In this document: positions 7,753-15,770 of the stretch, in pieces | Layout: every line of letters begins with the position of its first letter | Numbering within the stretch: position 1 is the stretch's first letter | NCBI GenBank assembly: GCA_934098375.1 | Contig: CAKOOC010000010.1 | Span: 1 to 36,823 of the forward strand | Origin: an uncultured Bacilli bacterium | Lineage (GTDB): Bacteria; Bacillota_I; Bacilli_A; RF39; UBA660 | DNA length: 36,823 nucleotides | Reading direction: 5' to 3' | The notes under the pieces: generated by a model | Seen by the model: the letters and a program-made list of their open reading frames with translations, nothing else | Told to the model about the DNA's origin: nothing | Database searches by the model: none | Program-made: the position numbers and the translations under genes

Positions 7753-7758
7753 ATTATA
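7753..7758 (-). promoter_or_regulatory. Possible -10 for the cse60-murJ unit
   Basis: TATAAT on the minus strand about 65 bases before the Cse60-like start. No convincing -35 is visible, so this is weak. The perfect palindrome TTATTTAAATAA at 7771-7782 lies just upstream and may be a weak terminator of tmk or a binding site. Confidence 0.35.
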
Positions 7759-7796
7759 CAGGATATTTACTTATTTAAATAATTTTTAGCACTTAC

Positions 7797-8447
7797 TTAA
7801 CATTCATCTGACAAAAACTCTTTGATTATATGATATATTTCTTCACTTATTTCGTTACGGTCACGAATTTTATCATCTTTGATGCAGTTTATGATAGCAA
7901 AGTTATATCTTTCGGCTAAAAGTCCATAAACACTTTCGGTATTTTTTAAATGTTTATTGTCATCACATTGATCGGTGCGATATTCATATGGTAAATATAA
8001 ACAAACTACTTTATCAGGTCTAGGTAAATCTAATAAGTTAAATTCTAATTGTTCCATCCATAAAAGCATATTGATGCGATCTTTTAAATCATCAAATTTA
8101 GCAGCTTGATAAGCCATATTTGACTCAACATACCTATCTAAAATAATATTGGTGCCTGTTTCTAATAACTTATTTATTTTATCTATATTATAAGCACGAT
8201 CGGCAGCATAATATAAGGCGGCAACTTTAGGAGGAATTTCATTGATTCCTTCTTTAAAAAATGATTCACTGTGTTTACCTAAAATGCACTCACCAATGAT
8301 TTTACCAGTAGGACTTTCATAGTCAGGAAAACGCATTTTGATGGCCGGAATACCCTCTGCTTTTAATTTAGCAACTAATAAATTACTTTGGGTTTCTTTA
8401 CCAGAAGAATTGGTTCCTTCAATTACTATTAATTTACCTTTTTTCAT
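7797..8447 (-). CDS. tmk: Thymidylate kinase (dTMP kinase)
   Basis: Phosphorylates dTMP to dTDP in dTTP synthesis. The P-loop EGTNSSGKETQ is at residues 10-20, the DRY motif (LDRYVESNMAYQ) at about 103-114, and the LPRPDKVVCLYLP strand follows. The P-loop has Asn where most Tmk have Asp, and Lys-Glu where most have Lys-Thr; I recall related variants in Clostridia-type Tmk. Length (216 aa) is normal. It overlaps the end of tdk by 14 bases, so thymidine salvage and dTMP phosphorylation are coupled. Confidence 0.92.
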   Translation of the reverse strand: MKKGKLIVIEGTNSSGKETQSNLLVAKLKAEGIPAIKMRFPDYESPTGKIIGECILGKHSESFFKEGINEIPPKVAALYYAADRAYNIDKINKLLETGTNIILDRYVESNMAYQAAKFDDLKDRINMLLWMEQLEFNLLDLPRPDKVVCLYLPYEYRTDQCDDNKHLKNTESVYGLLAERYNFAIINCIKDDKIRDRNEISEEIYHIIKEFLSDEC

Positions 8448-8970
8448 TTAATCTTTTCCTTAAACATCTAGGACATAAAGCAAGATAATTATCATTTCCG
8501 ACTAAAATATCGCCGGTCTTTTTTCCATCATAATAAGTATAAAAGGCATCACGATTACAGTCATTACATGAAGCATGCATTATAACAATTTCATCGGCGA
8601 TAGCAAGTATTTCTGGCATTAAACCAAAGGGTTGCTGCTCACTAGTCATGTTTAAACCGGCTAAAAAGATATCTAAATCTTCATTAATAGATAATTCAGT
8701 TAAAATGTTAACGTCGCCTTTTAAAAAGTTTGCTTCATCGATAAAAATGGTTGTTATTTTATCGGTTATATGTTTTTTAATATCTTTAATGTCTTTAATT
8801 AAAATCGCTGATATTTCTTTACCATTACGAGTTTTAACTACTCCAAAATCACGAGTATCAATTTGAGGTTTAAATAAAAGTATTTTACTCTTATGATATT
8901 TACGATCATATTCCTTTAATAATTCATCTGATTTACCACTAAACATGGGTCCTGTAAAAACTTTTATCAT
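8434..8970 (-). CDS. tdk: Thymidine kinase
   Basis: Type II (tetrameric) thymidine kinase that salvages thymidine to dTMP. P-loop GPMFSGKS is at residues 7-14, the Walker-B region TTIFIDEANF includes the catalytic Glu, and the C-terminal part carries a four-Cys zinc site (CNDC..CPRC). I start at the ATG at 8970, which has a GGTGG SD and gives the normal 178 aa. The longer frame to 9015 would begin inside the promoter. It is first in the tdk-tmk operon. Confidence 0.95.
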   Translation of the reverse strand: MIKVFTGPMFSGKSDELLKEYDRKYHKSKILLFKPQIDTRDFGVVKTRNGKEISAILIKDIKDIKKHITDKITTIFIDEANFLKGDVNILTELSINEDLDIFLAGLNMTSEQQPFGLMPEILAIADEIVIMHASCNDCNRDAFYTYYDGKKTGDILVGNDNYLALCPRCLRKRLNEKR

Positions 8971-8988
8971 ATTACCACCTAATTTAAT

Positions 8989-9015
8989 ATTATACTTAAT
9001 TTTGTTTTTAGTCAA
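8989..9015 (-). promoter_or_regulatory. Promoter of tdk-tmk
   Basis: -35 TTGACT (9010-9015) and -10 TATAAT (8989-8994). Both hexamers are good but the 15-base spacer is short. Confidence 0.6.
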
Positions 9016-9045
9016 TAAGAGGTATCCGTTTAAATAGATACTACC

Positions 9046-10119
9046 CTACTTTATTATTTTTAATAATTCATTTAAATATGTTTCTTTTAAATATTCATTT
9101 TGAGCGTTATTAAGTCCTAAAATACCATTTTCATTAAGGTCTAGACTATTTATTAATTTTTCATCTTTATCATATAAAAATAGTTTTAGTTCATTAGATT
9201 TATCACTTTTTTGATTATTATTTAAAGCAGGTATTGTTCTTGCCATTAATGAAGTTATTTTAGTAATAGTTTTTTTATTTTCAATGGTTTTAATTTCCTT
9301 ATCATTATTATCTTTTACAATGATTTTTTTAGTATTAATAAAATTTTCAATTAATTCGGGTTCAATAAACATTTCGATGCCCCAATCATTGTTAATAGCT
9401 CCTAAATCTTTATATTTATAAAATATCACATAGCCATAAGCTATTTTATTTCTATTAAAATGATAAACAATAGATGTTTCATCACCTGCTATTGTGTACC
9501 ACTTTTCATAATCTTTGACAAATCCTTTTTCTTGCCTATAATGATTAATAAAATAATTATACTTATATAAAATTTCATTTTCATTAAGATCTCTATCTAA
9601 ATAGGCATAGCTAATTTCGTCTATTACACCATTTTTAATATCAAAAGATATGTACCTATCAGTAGCGATATTATCATTAATATAATAAATAAAAATTATA
9701 TATCCAAAAGATAAATCTGATGCGGGATAATGAATAATATATTTCCATGAGTCATCAATAGTAATATTAAATTTTTCTTTAATGATATCAACAATATTTT
9801 TAAGTTCTTCATTAGTATTATCATTATTATAAGTAACATATGGAATCGTTTCTTTTAGTTTATTTATATCTACTTTATATTCACAGGTTATCGTTTCATA
9901 TTTAGCTGATAAATCCCCCAGTGTGTTAGTTTCACCATCATACTCTACTAATTTTAACAAAGTTTTATATTCTTCTTTGCCATGTTCATCTATTATTTCA
10001 AATGTAGAGGGATTATTAATTAGAATTGGTTTTTCTTTTTGATGATTAAAAATAATATAAAGAAATAGTAATAAAATAACAAGGCTAATTAAAATAATAA
10101 CAATGATTTTCTTTTTCAT
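9046..10119 (-). CDS. Membrane-anchored protein of unknown function
   Basis: 357 aa. A basic start and one Ile/Leu membrane segment (residues ~4-26) are followed by an extracellular or periplasm-facing domain of about 330 residues. That domain is rich in Tyr, Asp, Asn and Ile, with no Cys motif or lipobox. The segments SDLSFGYIIFIYYIND and HFNRNKIAYGYVIFYKY look like an internal repeat of strand pairs, so the domain may be duplicated. I cannot name a family. The ATG at 10119 is preferred over the GTG at 10128, which lies in the AAGGTGAG SD. It is monocistronic, with its own promoter at 10140-10169. Confidence 0.75.
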   Translation of the reverse strand: MKKKIIVIILISLVILLLFLYIIFNHQKEKPILINNPSTFEIIDEHGKEEYKTLLKLVEYDGETNTLGDLSAKYETITCEYKVDINKLKETIPYVTYNNDNTNEELKNIVDIIKEKFNITIDDSWKYIIHYPASDLSFGYIIFIYYINDNIATDRYISFDIKNGVIDEISYAYLDRDLNENEILYKYNYFINHYRQEKGFVKDYEKWYTIAGDETSIVYHFNRNKIAYGYVIFYKYKDLGAINNDWGIEMFIEPELIENFINTKKIIVKDNNDKEIKTIENKKTITKITSLMARTIPALNNNQKSDKSNELKLFLYDKDEKLINSLDLNENGILGLNNAQNEYLKETYLNELLKIIK

Positions 10120-10139
10120 AGGACTCACCTTCTTTATTT

Positions 10140-10169
10140 ATTATAACACGCCATACTTTTATATGTTAA
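10140..10169 (-). promoter_or_regulatory. Promoter of the 357-aa membrane protein gene
   Basis: -10 TATAAT (10140-10145) in the extended form GTGTTATAAT, with a possible -35 TTAACA (10164-10169) at an 18-base spacing. Confidence 0.65.
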
Positions 10170-10182
10170 AAATTTAGACATG

Positions 10183-10207
10183 AAAAAAACTATGTTTTAC
10201 CATAGTT
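10183..10207 (-). terminator. Terminator of the zinc-ribbon membrane protein gene
   Basis: 7-bp stem (10188-10194 with 10201-10207), 6-base loop, followed on the minus strand by seven T. It lies directly after the stop codon. Confidence 0.8.
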
Positions 10208-10208
10208 A

Positions 10209-11069
10209 TTATTCTAAAATAGTACCACATTTAACACATACTTTATATGAGTATGGGTTATCATGTCCACAGTTAGGACATTTTTTAGTGGCAGTTATAT
10301 TTTCATTGATAGCTTCGTTAGCCATTTTAGGAAGCTCTAAGGTGTCTTCTAAATTAGTTACTTCGGGTGCAGTAAAGTTTTCAGGTGCTTCAGCTTTTAC
10401 AGGTTCTTCTTCTAAAGTTTCGGTTAAAGTTTCTTCTTTAGGTGCAGATGCATAATTATTTACTACTTTTGTATTTTGGGCTGGCATAGGAAGATCAAAA
10501 GCATTTAAATCTTCTTTTTCTGCCGGTGCGTTATTAATAGGATTATTTACTACGACATTAGCACTAGCATCATTGTTCATTAAGTTATTATTTAAAACAT
10601 TATCATCTACCATATTTAAATTTGATGTTTTTGGCATTTCTTCATAAGTTGGTGCCGCACTTACCACCTCAGGTATTTTTGGCTCAGAAGTAGTAGGAGC
10701 TAGTACTTCTTCAGGTGCGCTAAGCGGGGCGGTAGATTCTAGACTAATTGGCGCAGAAGTTACGGGTTCGTCATTTACATCCGCTTTTTCTTCTTCATTT
10801 AAAGATTCAGAAGGATTATCTGCCGGCGCTGGTGCTCCCACTTCATTGTTTATAATATTAGTACTATTTTCTAAAGACGGATTTACATTCATTAAATCAC
10901 CGACATTATCATTACTAGCACTTTCTATTTCAACCGGTCTTTTCTTGGAAAAAATAATAATTAAAATAATTACAACAACAATTGCTAGGAGTAATCCTAT
11001 AATCCAAATATTATTCTTGATAAAACTCATAACTGTATTTAGAGTATCATTTTTTAAAATCGTATCCAT
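10209..11069 (-). CDS. Membrane-anchored protein with disordered linker and C-terminal zinc ribbon
   Basis: 286 aa. One membrane segment (residues ~21-41) is followed by about 215 residues rich in Pro, Ala, Glu, Asn and Thr that are surely disordered. A C-terminal zinc ribbon (CPNCGHDNPYSYKVCVKCG) closes the protein. If the N-terminus is outside, linker and ribbon would be cytoplasmic, as expected for a treble-clef or zinc ribbon. Such ribbon proteins are common in Bacillota with no fixed function. The start at 11069 has AAAGGTGG eight bases upstream; the GTG at 11081 overlaps that SD. It is divergent from the glycosyltransferase gene, sharing a mirror-symmetric promoter region. Confidence 0.75.
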   Translation of the reverse strand: MDTILKNDTLNTVMSFIKNNIWIIGLLLAIVVVIILIIIFSKKRPVEIESASNDNVGDLMNVNPSLENSTNIINNEVGAPAPADNPSESLNEEEKADVNDEPVTSAPISLESTAPLSAPEEVLAPTTSEPKIPEVVSAAPTYEEMPKTSNLNMVDDNVLNNNLMNNDASANVVVNNPINNAPAEKEDLNAFDLPMPAQNTKVVNNYASAPKEETLTETLEEEPVKAEAPENFTAPEVTNLEDTLELPKMANEAINENITATKKCPNCGHDNPYSYKVCVKCGTILE

Positions 11070-11094
11070 TTTGCTAACCACCTTTATTATTGTA

Positions 11095-11122
11095 ATTATA
11101 ACACATTTTTATAAAAGTGCAA
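11095..11122 (-). promoter_or_regulatory. Promoter of the zinc-ribbon membrane protein gene
   Basis: Minus strand: -35 TTGCAC (11117-11122), 16-base spacer, extended -10 GTGTTATAAT (-10 hexamer at 11095-11100). Confidence 0.65.
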
Positions 11123-11137
11123 AAAAAATTTATAAAT

Positions 11138-11147
11138 GTGTTATAAT
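11138..11147 (+). promoter_or_regulatory. Extended -10 promoter of the glycosyltransferase gene
   Basis: Plus strand GTGTTATAAT, an extended -10 17 bases before the ATG of the glycosyltransferase gene, with GAGGTG as SD. It is the mirror copy of the opposing -10 at 11095-11104; no clear -35. Confidence 0.6.
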
Positions 11148-11163
11148 TTATTTGAGGTGTTAT

Positions 11164-12105
11164 ATGAAGTTAAATATAATTATTCCTTGTTATAATGAAG
11201 AAGGAAATGTATTATTAATGCATGATAAATTAACGGAAGCATTAAAGAATATTGATTATTCGCTTATTTTTGTTAATGATGGTTCTAAGGATAATACATA
11301 CTTAAAATTAAAAGAAATTTACGAAAGTGATAAAAAACATGTTAGAGTTATAAATTTTAGTCGTAATTTTGGAAAAGATGCCGCGATATATGCCGGACTT
11401 GCTCATGCTAAAGCGAAATATACTTCTATTGTTGATGGAGATTTGCAACAAAATCCTAAGTATATTTTAGAAATGATGAATTTTTTAGAAGAAAATGAAG
11501 ACTATGATGCCGTAGCGATGGTTAATGAAAAAAGACCGAATGAAAGCTTTATAGCGAGATTTTTAAAGGGTGCTTTTTATAAATTTATGAATCAATTAAG
11601 TGATACTAAATTTCATAATGGTGCTTCTGATTTTAGAATGTTTAGAAAAAATGTTGTTGATGCCATTGTTAGTTTAGGAGAAAATAATCGTTTTTCTAAA
11701 GGAATATTTTCTTGGGTAGGATTTAAAACGAAATATTTAAATTATGAAGTAGAAGATAGACATTCAGGTAAATCTAATTTTAATTTAATTAAATCATTTA
11801 AATATGCTTGGTATGGAATTGTTAATTTTAGTGTTAAACCATTAAAGCTAGCGACCATTGGAGGAATTTTATCTTCAAGTTTTGCCTTTATCTATTTAAT
11901 AGTTATTTTAATTAAAACATTAATTACAGGAGCCGATGTTCCGGGATACCCTTCTTTAATTTGTGTAGTTCTTTTACTTGGAGGACTTAATTTACTGGCC
12001 GTGGGAATACTTGGTGAATACATTTCTAAGATGTATTTAGAAATAAAAAGAAGACCTATTTATGTTGCTAAAAACACTTTAGGTTTTGATGATGATGTAT
12101 TATAA
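11164..12105 (+). CDS. GtrB/DPM1-like polyprenyl-phosphate glycosyltransferase (GT2)
   Basis: 313 aa. An N-terminal GT-A fold carries IIIPCYNEEGN at about residues 4-14, VNDGSKDNT and the DxD region VDGDLQQNP. Two C-terminal membrane segments (about 230-256 and 265-290) end in the basic KRRP motif. These are the marks of enzymes that move a sugar from a nucleotide sugar to undecaprenyl phosphate (GtrB, CsbB, YkoT type). The product would donate sugar to wall polymers or glycoproteins on the outer face. The start at 11164 has a GAGGTG SD; the open frame continues upstream only as antisense of the divergent gene. Monocistronic, ended by the bidirectional terminator. Confidence 0.92.
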   Translation: MKLNIIIPCYNEEGNVLLMHDKLTEALKNIDYSLIFVNDGSKDNTYLKLKEIYESDKKHVRVINFSRNFGKDAAIYAGLAHAKAKYTSIVDGDLQQNPKYILEMMNFLEENEDYDAVAMVNEKRPNESFIARFLKGAFYKFMNQLSDTKFHNGASDFRMFRKNVVDAIVSLGENNRFSKGIFSWVGFKTKYLNYEVEDRHSGKSNFNLIKSFKYAWYGIVNFSVKPLKLATIGGILSSSFAFIYLIVILIKTLITGADVPGYPSLICVVLLLGGLNLLAVGILGEYISKMYLEIKRRPIYVAKNTLGFDDDVL

Positions 12106-12137
12106 AAAAATTGACATTAATTAATGTCATTTTTTTA
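12104..12137. terminator. Bidirectional terminator between convergent genes
   Basis: Perfect palindrome TGACATTAATTAATGTCA (12112-12129), flanked by seven A on the left and a run of T on the right, so it works for the plus-strand glycosyltransferase and the minus-strand unknown gene. Confidence 0.85.
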
Positions 12138-13610
12138 TTTTAAAGATAATAATTTAAGAGTACTACATTTCATAATGAAAGTATAATTGTCTTTAGTTTT
12201 TAAAATCATCGCCTCTAAAGAAATGAAACCAGTATCGATGTAAGAATCTTTACTTAAATTTAAGCGATAATAATTTAAATATTTTAAATACTCATCAATG
12301 ATAATAAAATGGTTTTCAATAATTTTACTTATATCTTCCTTTTGACGAGGATTATTAATAATTTGTTTTAATAACTTTTCTATTTCACTACATCTTCGAT
12401 TTATTAAATATGAAATAATATCAAAAAAGGCATATAAATAATCTTTACTTTGATTTGCTAATAAAATAGGTTTTCTACTTAAAAGTTCATATTCAATAAA
12501 ATCTATGATGGGGATTAAATCTACTATAGGAGTTTTTTTAGAAATTTCTTCTAAATTAGTATTTAAGAAAAGATATAATTTAATTAATTCGCTAATATCT
12601 TTTAAACTTCCATCAATGTTAAAAAGAAGCTTTAACTGAGGATATTCATTTAATAAATCAGGATTATTTTTTACCGATGTGATGATATTTGTGCACGGCT
12701 TATTTATCTTTTTTACGGAAGAGTTCTTGGATAGTTTTTTGCTTTCATTGGCTACTTTAGCTAAATATTTACCACTATCATCATATTTACTAAAAATAGC
12801 ATTTAATTTTTCTAAAGCAAACTTTTTAGTCTCTAAATTATATTCTTCATTTAAATCAGATGCTAAAAAAGTATTTAAAAGAGATAAACTATGAGCAGAA
12901 AACTCCATATTTGCAGGAACCATTAAATCGGTTGTATGTTTAATTTCAATTAGCAATTTTAAAAGAGCGGTAAAAACATTTTCATCTAAAAGACTATGAC
13001 TAATAGTAATTAAACTAGCATTTTGCGGATTTATTTCTTTATTGATAGCCTCTAATAGAAATACTTTTTCAAAAGAAGTGCAATCTTTAAAATTAGCAAT
13101 AATATAAGATATAATTTGATTCTTAATACTATCTTCTATATTTGAATCACCACTATAAGATAGTAATAAAAGAGAAATGTCCTGGTGGTTAAATAACTCC
13201 CCTTTTAAGTATTTTTTAACATTTTTAGAACTTTTATCTAAAATGCTTTTTAATTTTTCATAGACATTTTTATCAAAATCAGGAAATATAAGATCACGAT
13301 GTTTATATATACTACTTTTATAAAATAAAATTGGATTTAAACTAAACATATTAAAATAAAAATCATGAAGGAAATTTAAATGCGTTTTTTCTTTGGTACT
13401 TAGTAATTTTTTAGATGATAAGTATAAAAAGTAATTTTCTAAAACTTTTATTTTTAGTTCGTTTTTGTCATCGTAAGGACATTTATCTACTAGAAAATAA
13501 TAGCTTTTTTCATATAATGCGGTTATTAAAATATCATCATACAAAAAACTATCTAAGCTATGATGAAATAATTCATGAAAATTTATTTTTAAAAGTTTAG
13601 GATTATACAT
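12135..13610 (-). CDS. Large helical cytoplasmic protein of unknown function
   Basis: 491 aa, not recognised. It has no signal peptide, membrane segment or metal motif. Composition (Leu, Ile, Lys, Asn, Asp, Tyr) and spacing suggest an all-helical protein, perhaps with HEAT- or TPR-like repeats. A Lys/Ser-rich linker around residues 285-310 splits it into two halves. The ATG lies one base after the stop of the hydrogenase-like gene, with only a weak purine SD, so expression likely depends on translational coupling. The tight pairing suggests a role tied to that iron-sulfur protein, but nothing in the sequence proves it. Confidence 0.7.
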   Translation of the reverse strand: MYNPKLLKINFHELFHHSLDSFLYDDILITALYEKSYYFLVDKCPYDDKNELKIKVLENYFLYLSSKKLLSTKEKTHLNFLHDFYFNMFSLNPILFYKSSIYKHRDLIFPDFDKNVYEKLKSILDKSSKNVKKYLKGELFNHQDISLLLLSYSGDSNIEDSIKNQIISYIIANFKDCTSFEKVFLLEAINKEINPQNASLITISHSLLDENVFTALLKLLIEIKHTTDLMVPANMEFSAHSLSLLNTFLASDLNEEYNLETKKFALEKLNAIFSKYDDSGKYLAKVANESKKLSKNSSVKKINKPCTNIITSVKNNPDLLNEYPQLKLLFNIDGSLKDISELIKLYLFLNTNLEEISKKTPIVDLIPIIDFIEYELLSRKPILLANQSKDYLYAFFDIISYLINRRCSEIEKLLKQIINNPRQKEDISKIIENHFIIIDEYLKYLNYYRLNLSKDSYIDTGFISLEAMILKTKDNYTFIMKCSTLKLLSLK

Positions 13611-13611
13611 A

Positions 13612-15006
13612 CTATTTTTCTTCTTTCTTCGTTAATAGATATGATTGGTCTTTAAAAGTAGTGTGCAAAAGACTTTTTCTTATGGCATCATTTTCTTTTA
13701 AATAATCTTCATAAAGAGAAATAATGACATTATTTTTATAAGCATATTTTACAGCCGGCTTTTTATCTTGCTTAAAGAGACTTTTATTTCTTTCTTTTTT
13801 AATTTCTTGTTTTTCGACAATAGGCATGATAATTTGTCCCCCACCACTTATGCAGCCACCATCACAGTTCATAACTTCTATTAAATCATATTCATTTATA
13901 ATAGGAAGAATACTTTCTAAATTTTTCATTGTAGATACAGATAAGGCTTTTACAATATATTTATCCATTTTAACTTTTATTTCTTTATAAGTATCTTTTT
14001 CTTTAATACTGATTTCTTCTTCTTTTAAATCTTTATTAGTTATTTCATGGTAAAGACTTCTTAAAACTGATAAAGCTACGCCGGAAGAGGCACCAAATAT
14101 CTTACCAGAAGATGATCCTTTGATATTATCGAATTTTGCATCTTTTAAGTTTTTAAAATCAATGTTAAATTCTCTAATCATAAAAGCAAGTTCACTGGTA
14201 GTAAGGGCAAAATCACAGTCAGAGTTAATAATTTCTTCTTTTTTACTTGTACAAGGAACAATAGCAACAATAATTAATTTTTCTTTAGGGATATTTTCAG
14301 ATGGAGCAAAATATTCTTTAATAATAGAACTTTCCATCCCAATAGGACTTTTACATGTGGATAAATTAGGAATTAATTTAGGATGATATATTGAGGCATA
14401 TTTAACCCAAGAAGGACAACAACTTGTAAACATGCCCTTTTTATTTTGTTTGATTCTTTCATATAATTCATGAGCTTCTTCAATGCTAGTTAAATCAGCA
14501 CCAAAAGAGGTGTCAAAAACATAATCAAAACCAAGAGCTTTTAAACTACTTACCATTTTTCCTTCAATAAATGATCCTTTAGGATAGCCAAAGGCATCGC
14601 CTAGGGAAACTCTTACAGCAGGACTAGTCATGGCTACAACTTTATAGTCTTTATTATTAATGTAAGCTAAAACATCTCTGTAACAATATTTAGGAGTTAT
14701 AGCACCGGTTGGACAAGTTAAAAGACACTGTCCACAACCAATACATATCCCATCACATTTTTCGGAGTCGTATTTAATACCAACAATATTTTCACAAGTT
14801 TTTGAACATACACCACAATTTATACATTTTTCTAAAACTCTATTTATACACTTATTATCACTTTTTATATTTACTCGGTTGTATACTTTCTCTTCCTTAC
14901 TTATTAGCTTAAATGATTGAAGAGACGATCTACAAAAGGGACAAATGTAGCCATCAAATAATTCACCTTCGTGAATAAAACCACAATTTTCACATTTATA
15001 TTTCAT
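13612..15006 (-). CDS. [FeFe]-hydrogenase-like protein with rubredoxin-like N-terminus
   Basis: 464 aa. A rubredoxin-like four-Cys site (Cys 5, 8, 22, 25) is followed by two [4Fe-4S] ferredoxin motifs (Cys 61/64/67/71 and 88/91/94/98), then the large hydrogenase domain. All three H-cluster motifs are present: TSCCPSW (Cys 196-197), VPCTSKKEE (Cys 252) and MNCDGGCISGGGQ (Cys 381 and 385). It could evolve or take up H2 with ferredoxin, or be a sensory or redox relative. The maturases HydE, HydF and HydG are not in the window. The start at 15006 is used because the upstream GTG is within the AGGTGG SD. Its partner gene follows one base after the stop. Confidence 0.9.
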   Translation of the reverse strand: MKYKCENCGFIHEGELFDGYICPFCRSSLQSFKLISKEEKVYNRVNIKSDNKCINRVLEKCINCGVCSKTCENIVGIKYDSEKCDGICIGCGQCLLTCPTGAITPKYCYRDVLAYINNKDYKVVAMTSPAVRVSLGDAFGYPKGSFIEGKMVSSLKALGFDYVFDTSFGADLTSIEEAHELYERIKQNKKGMFTSCCPSWVKYASIYHPKLIPNLSTCKSPIGMESSIIKEYFAPSENIPKEKLIIVAIVPCTSKKEEIINSDCDFALTTSELAFMIREFNIDFKNLKDAKFDNIKGSSSGKIFGASSGVALSVLRSLYHEITNKDLKEEEISIKEKDTYKEIKVKMDKYIVKALSVSTMKNLESILPIINEYDLIEVMNCDGGCISGGGQIIMPIVEKQEIKKERNKSLFKQDKKPAVKYAYKNNVIISLYEDYLKENDAIRKSLLHTTFKDQSYLLTKKEEK

Positions 15007-15039
15007 ATTTTCCACCTATAATAATGATAACAAAAGTTG

Positions 15040-15072
15040 AAAAAAAAAACAATTAAGTAGCTTTAATTGTTT
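15040..15072 (-). terminator. Terminator of the glucosaminidase-like gene
   Basis: 10-bp perfect stem (15047-15056 with 15063-15072), 6-base loop, long T run on the minus strand. It overlaps the stop codon. Confidence 0.85.
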
Positions 15073-15694
15073 CATAGTAGGCATTTACCTTTTGAGACCA
15101 TAGAGGATCTTCAGCGTATTTAGGATTCATTAATTCAGCTGTGGTTAATCCTTCTAGCCAGTAATATTTATAGACAATATTAAGGTATCCATAGATGCCT
15201 TCTTCTAAAGAGTTATATTTCATATAGGCACCACCACAAGAAGGTCTTCCTTTTAAACCGCCAATATTATTGCATTGTTTTACTAATCTAGAGCAGCCCC
15301 ATTTGCAGCCAGTTTCTAAATTGACAATGGATACAGCAAGATAAGGATCTAATCCATAATCTCTCGTAAAAGAAGCAAAATGAACACCAGTTCCTTTTAG
15401 AGTATCATATAAATTGGCATCTAATTTATTAGTAAGTTCTTCTAAGGTTAAATTATCCCAAACGATTTGTTTTACAGGGGTTGTAGTTGTTGTTTCTTTG
15501 GTAGTTATCTTAGTAGTTAAAGTAGTTTCGCTTTGCTCTTCAATATAGTCAGGAAGATTTTCTTCATCGAAAAAAGCAATTTCTTCTAATTTTTTTCCAC
15601 TTTGATAATCATTGATAATATAAATTGTCATAAAACTAAATAAGACAATAATAACTGATATAATTTTAATTAATTCTTTTAAATTTGCTTTCAT
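15053..15694 (-). CDS. Membrane-anchored glucosaminidase/lysozyme-like protein
   Basis: 213 aa. One N-terminal membrane segment (residues ~10-28), an acidic stretch, a Thr-rich linker (~57-72, several TTT/TTK units) typical of extracellular spacers, then a ~130-residue domain. That domain contains SIVNLETGCKWGCSRL, CNNIGGLKG and YNSLEEGIYGYLNIVYKYY, the pattern of GH73-like glucosaminidase and related lysozyme-like folds. The Glu in LETG is the likely catalytic acid. Three or four Cys may form disulfides. It probably trims peptidoglycan at the outer membrane face. Monocistronic, with an extended -10 at 15703-15712 and a strong terminator. Confidence 0.82.
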   Translation of the reverse strand: MKANLKELIKIISVIIVLFSFMTIYIINDYQSGKKLEEIAFFDEENLPDYIEEQSETTLTTKITTKETTTTTPVKQIVWDNLTLEELTNKLDANLYDTLKGTGVHFASFTRDYGLDPYLAVSIVNLETGCKWGCSRLVKQCNNIGGLKGRPSCGGAYMKYNSLEEGIYGYLNIVYKYYWLEGLTTAELMNPKYAEDPLWSQKVNAYYETIKAT

Positions 15695-15702
15695 GGTTTT
15701 AT

Positions 15703-15712
15703 ATTATAACAC
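15703..15712 (-). promoter_or_regulatory. Extended -10 promoter of the glucosaminidase-like gene
   Basis: Minus strand GTGTTATAAT, identical to the extended -10 elements at 10140, 11095 and 21313. No clear -35; it lies shortly after the truB terminator. Confidence 0.6.
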
Positions 15713-15740
15713 AGCTTTTAAAAAAAAGCGCGAAAAATGT

Positions 15741-15770
15741 CACAAAAGAAAAAGCCTAAAATTGGCTTTT
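15741..15770 (-). terminator. Terminator of truB and the rimP-nusA-infB operon
   Basis: 7-bp stem AAAAGCC/GGCTTTT (15750-15756 with 15764-15770), 7-base loop, followed by TTTTTC and further T. It overlaps the truB stop. Confidence 0.75.

Noticed and set aside
9016..9045. Terminator between the 357-aa gene and tdk
   Set aside because: Only a 5-bp stem (GTATC/GATAC) with no T run could be drawn.
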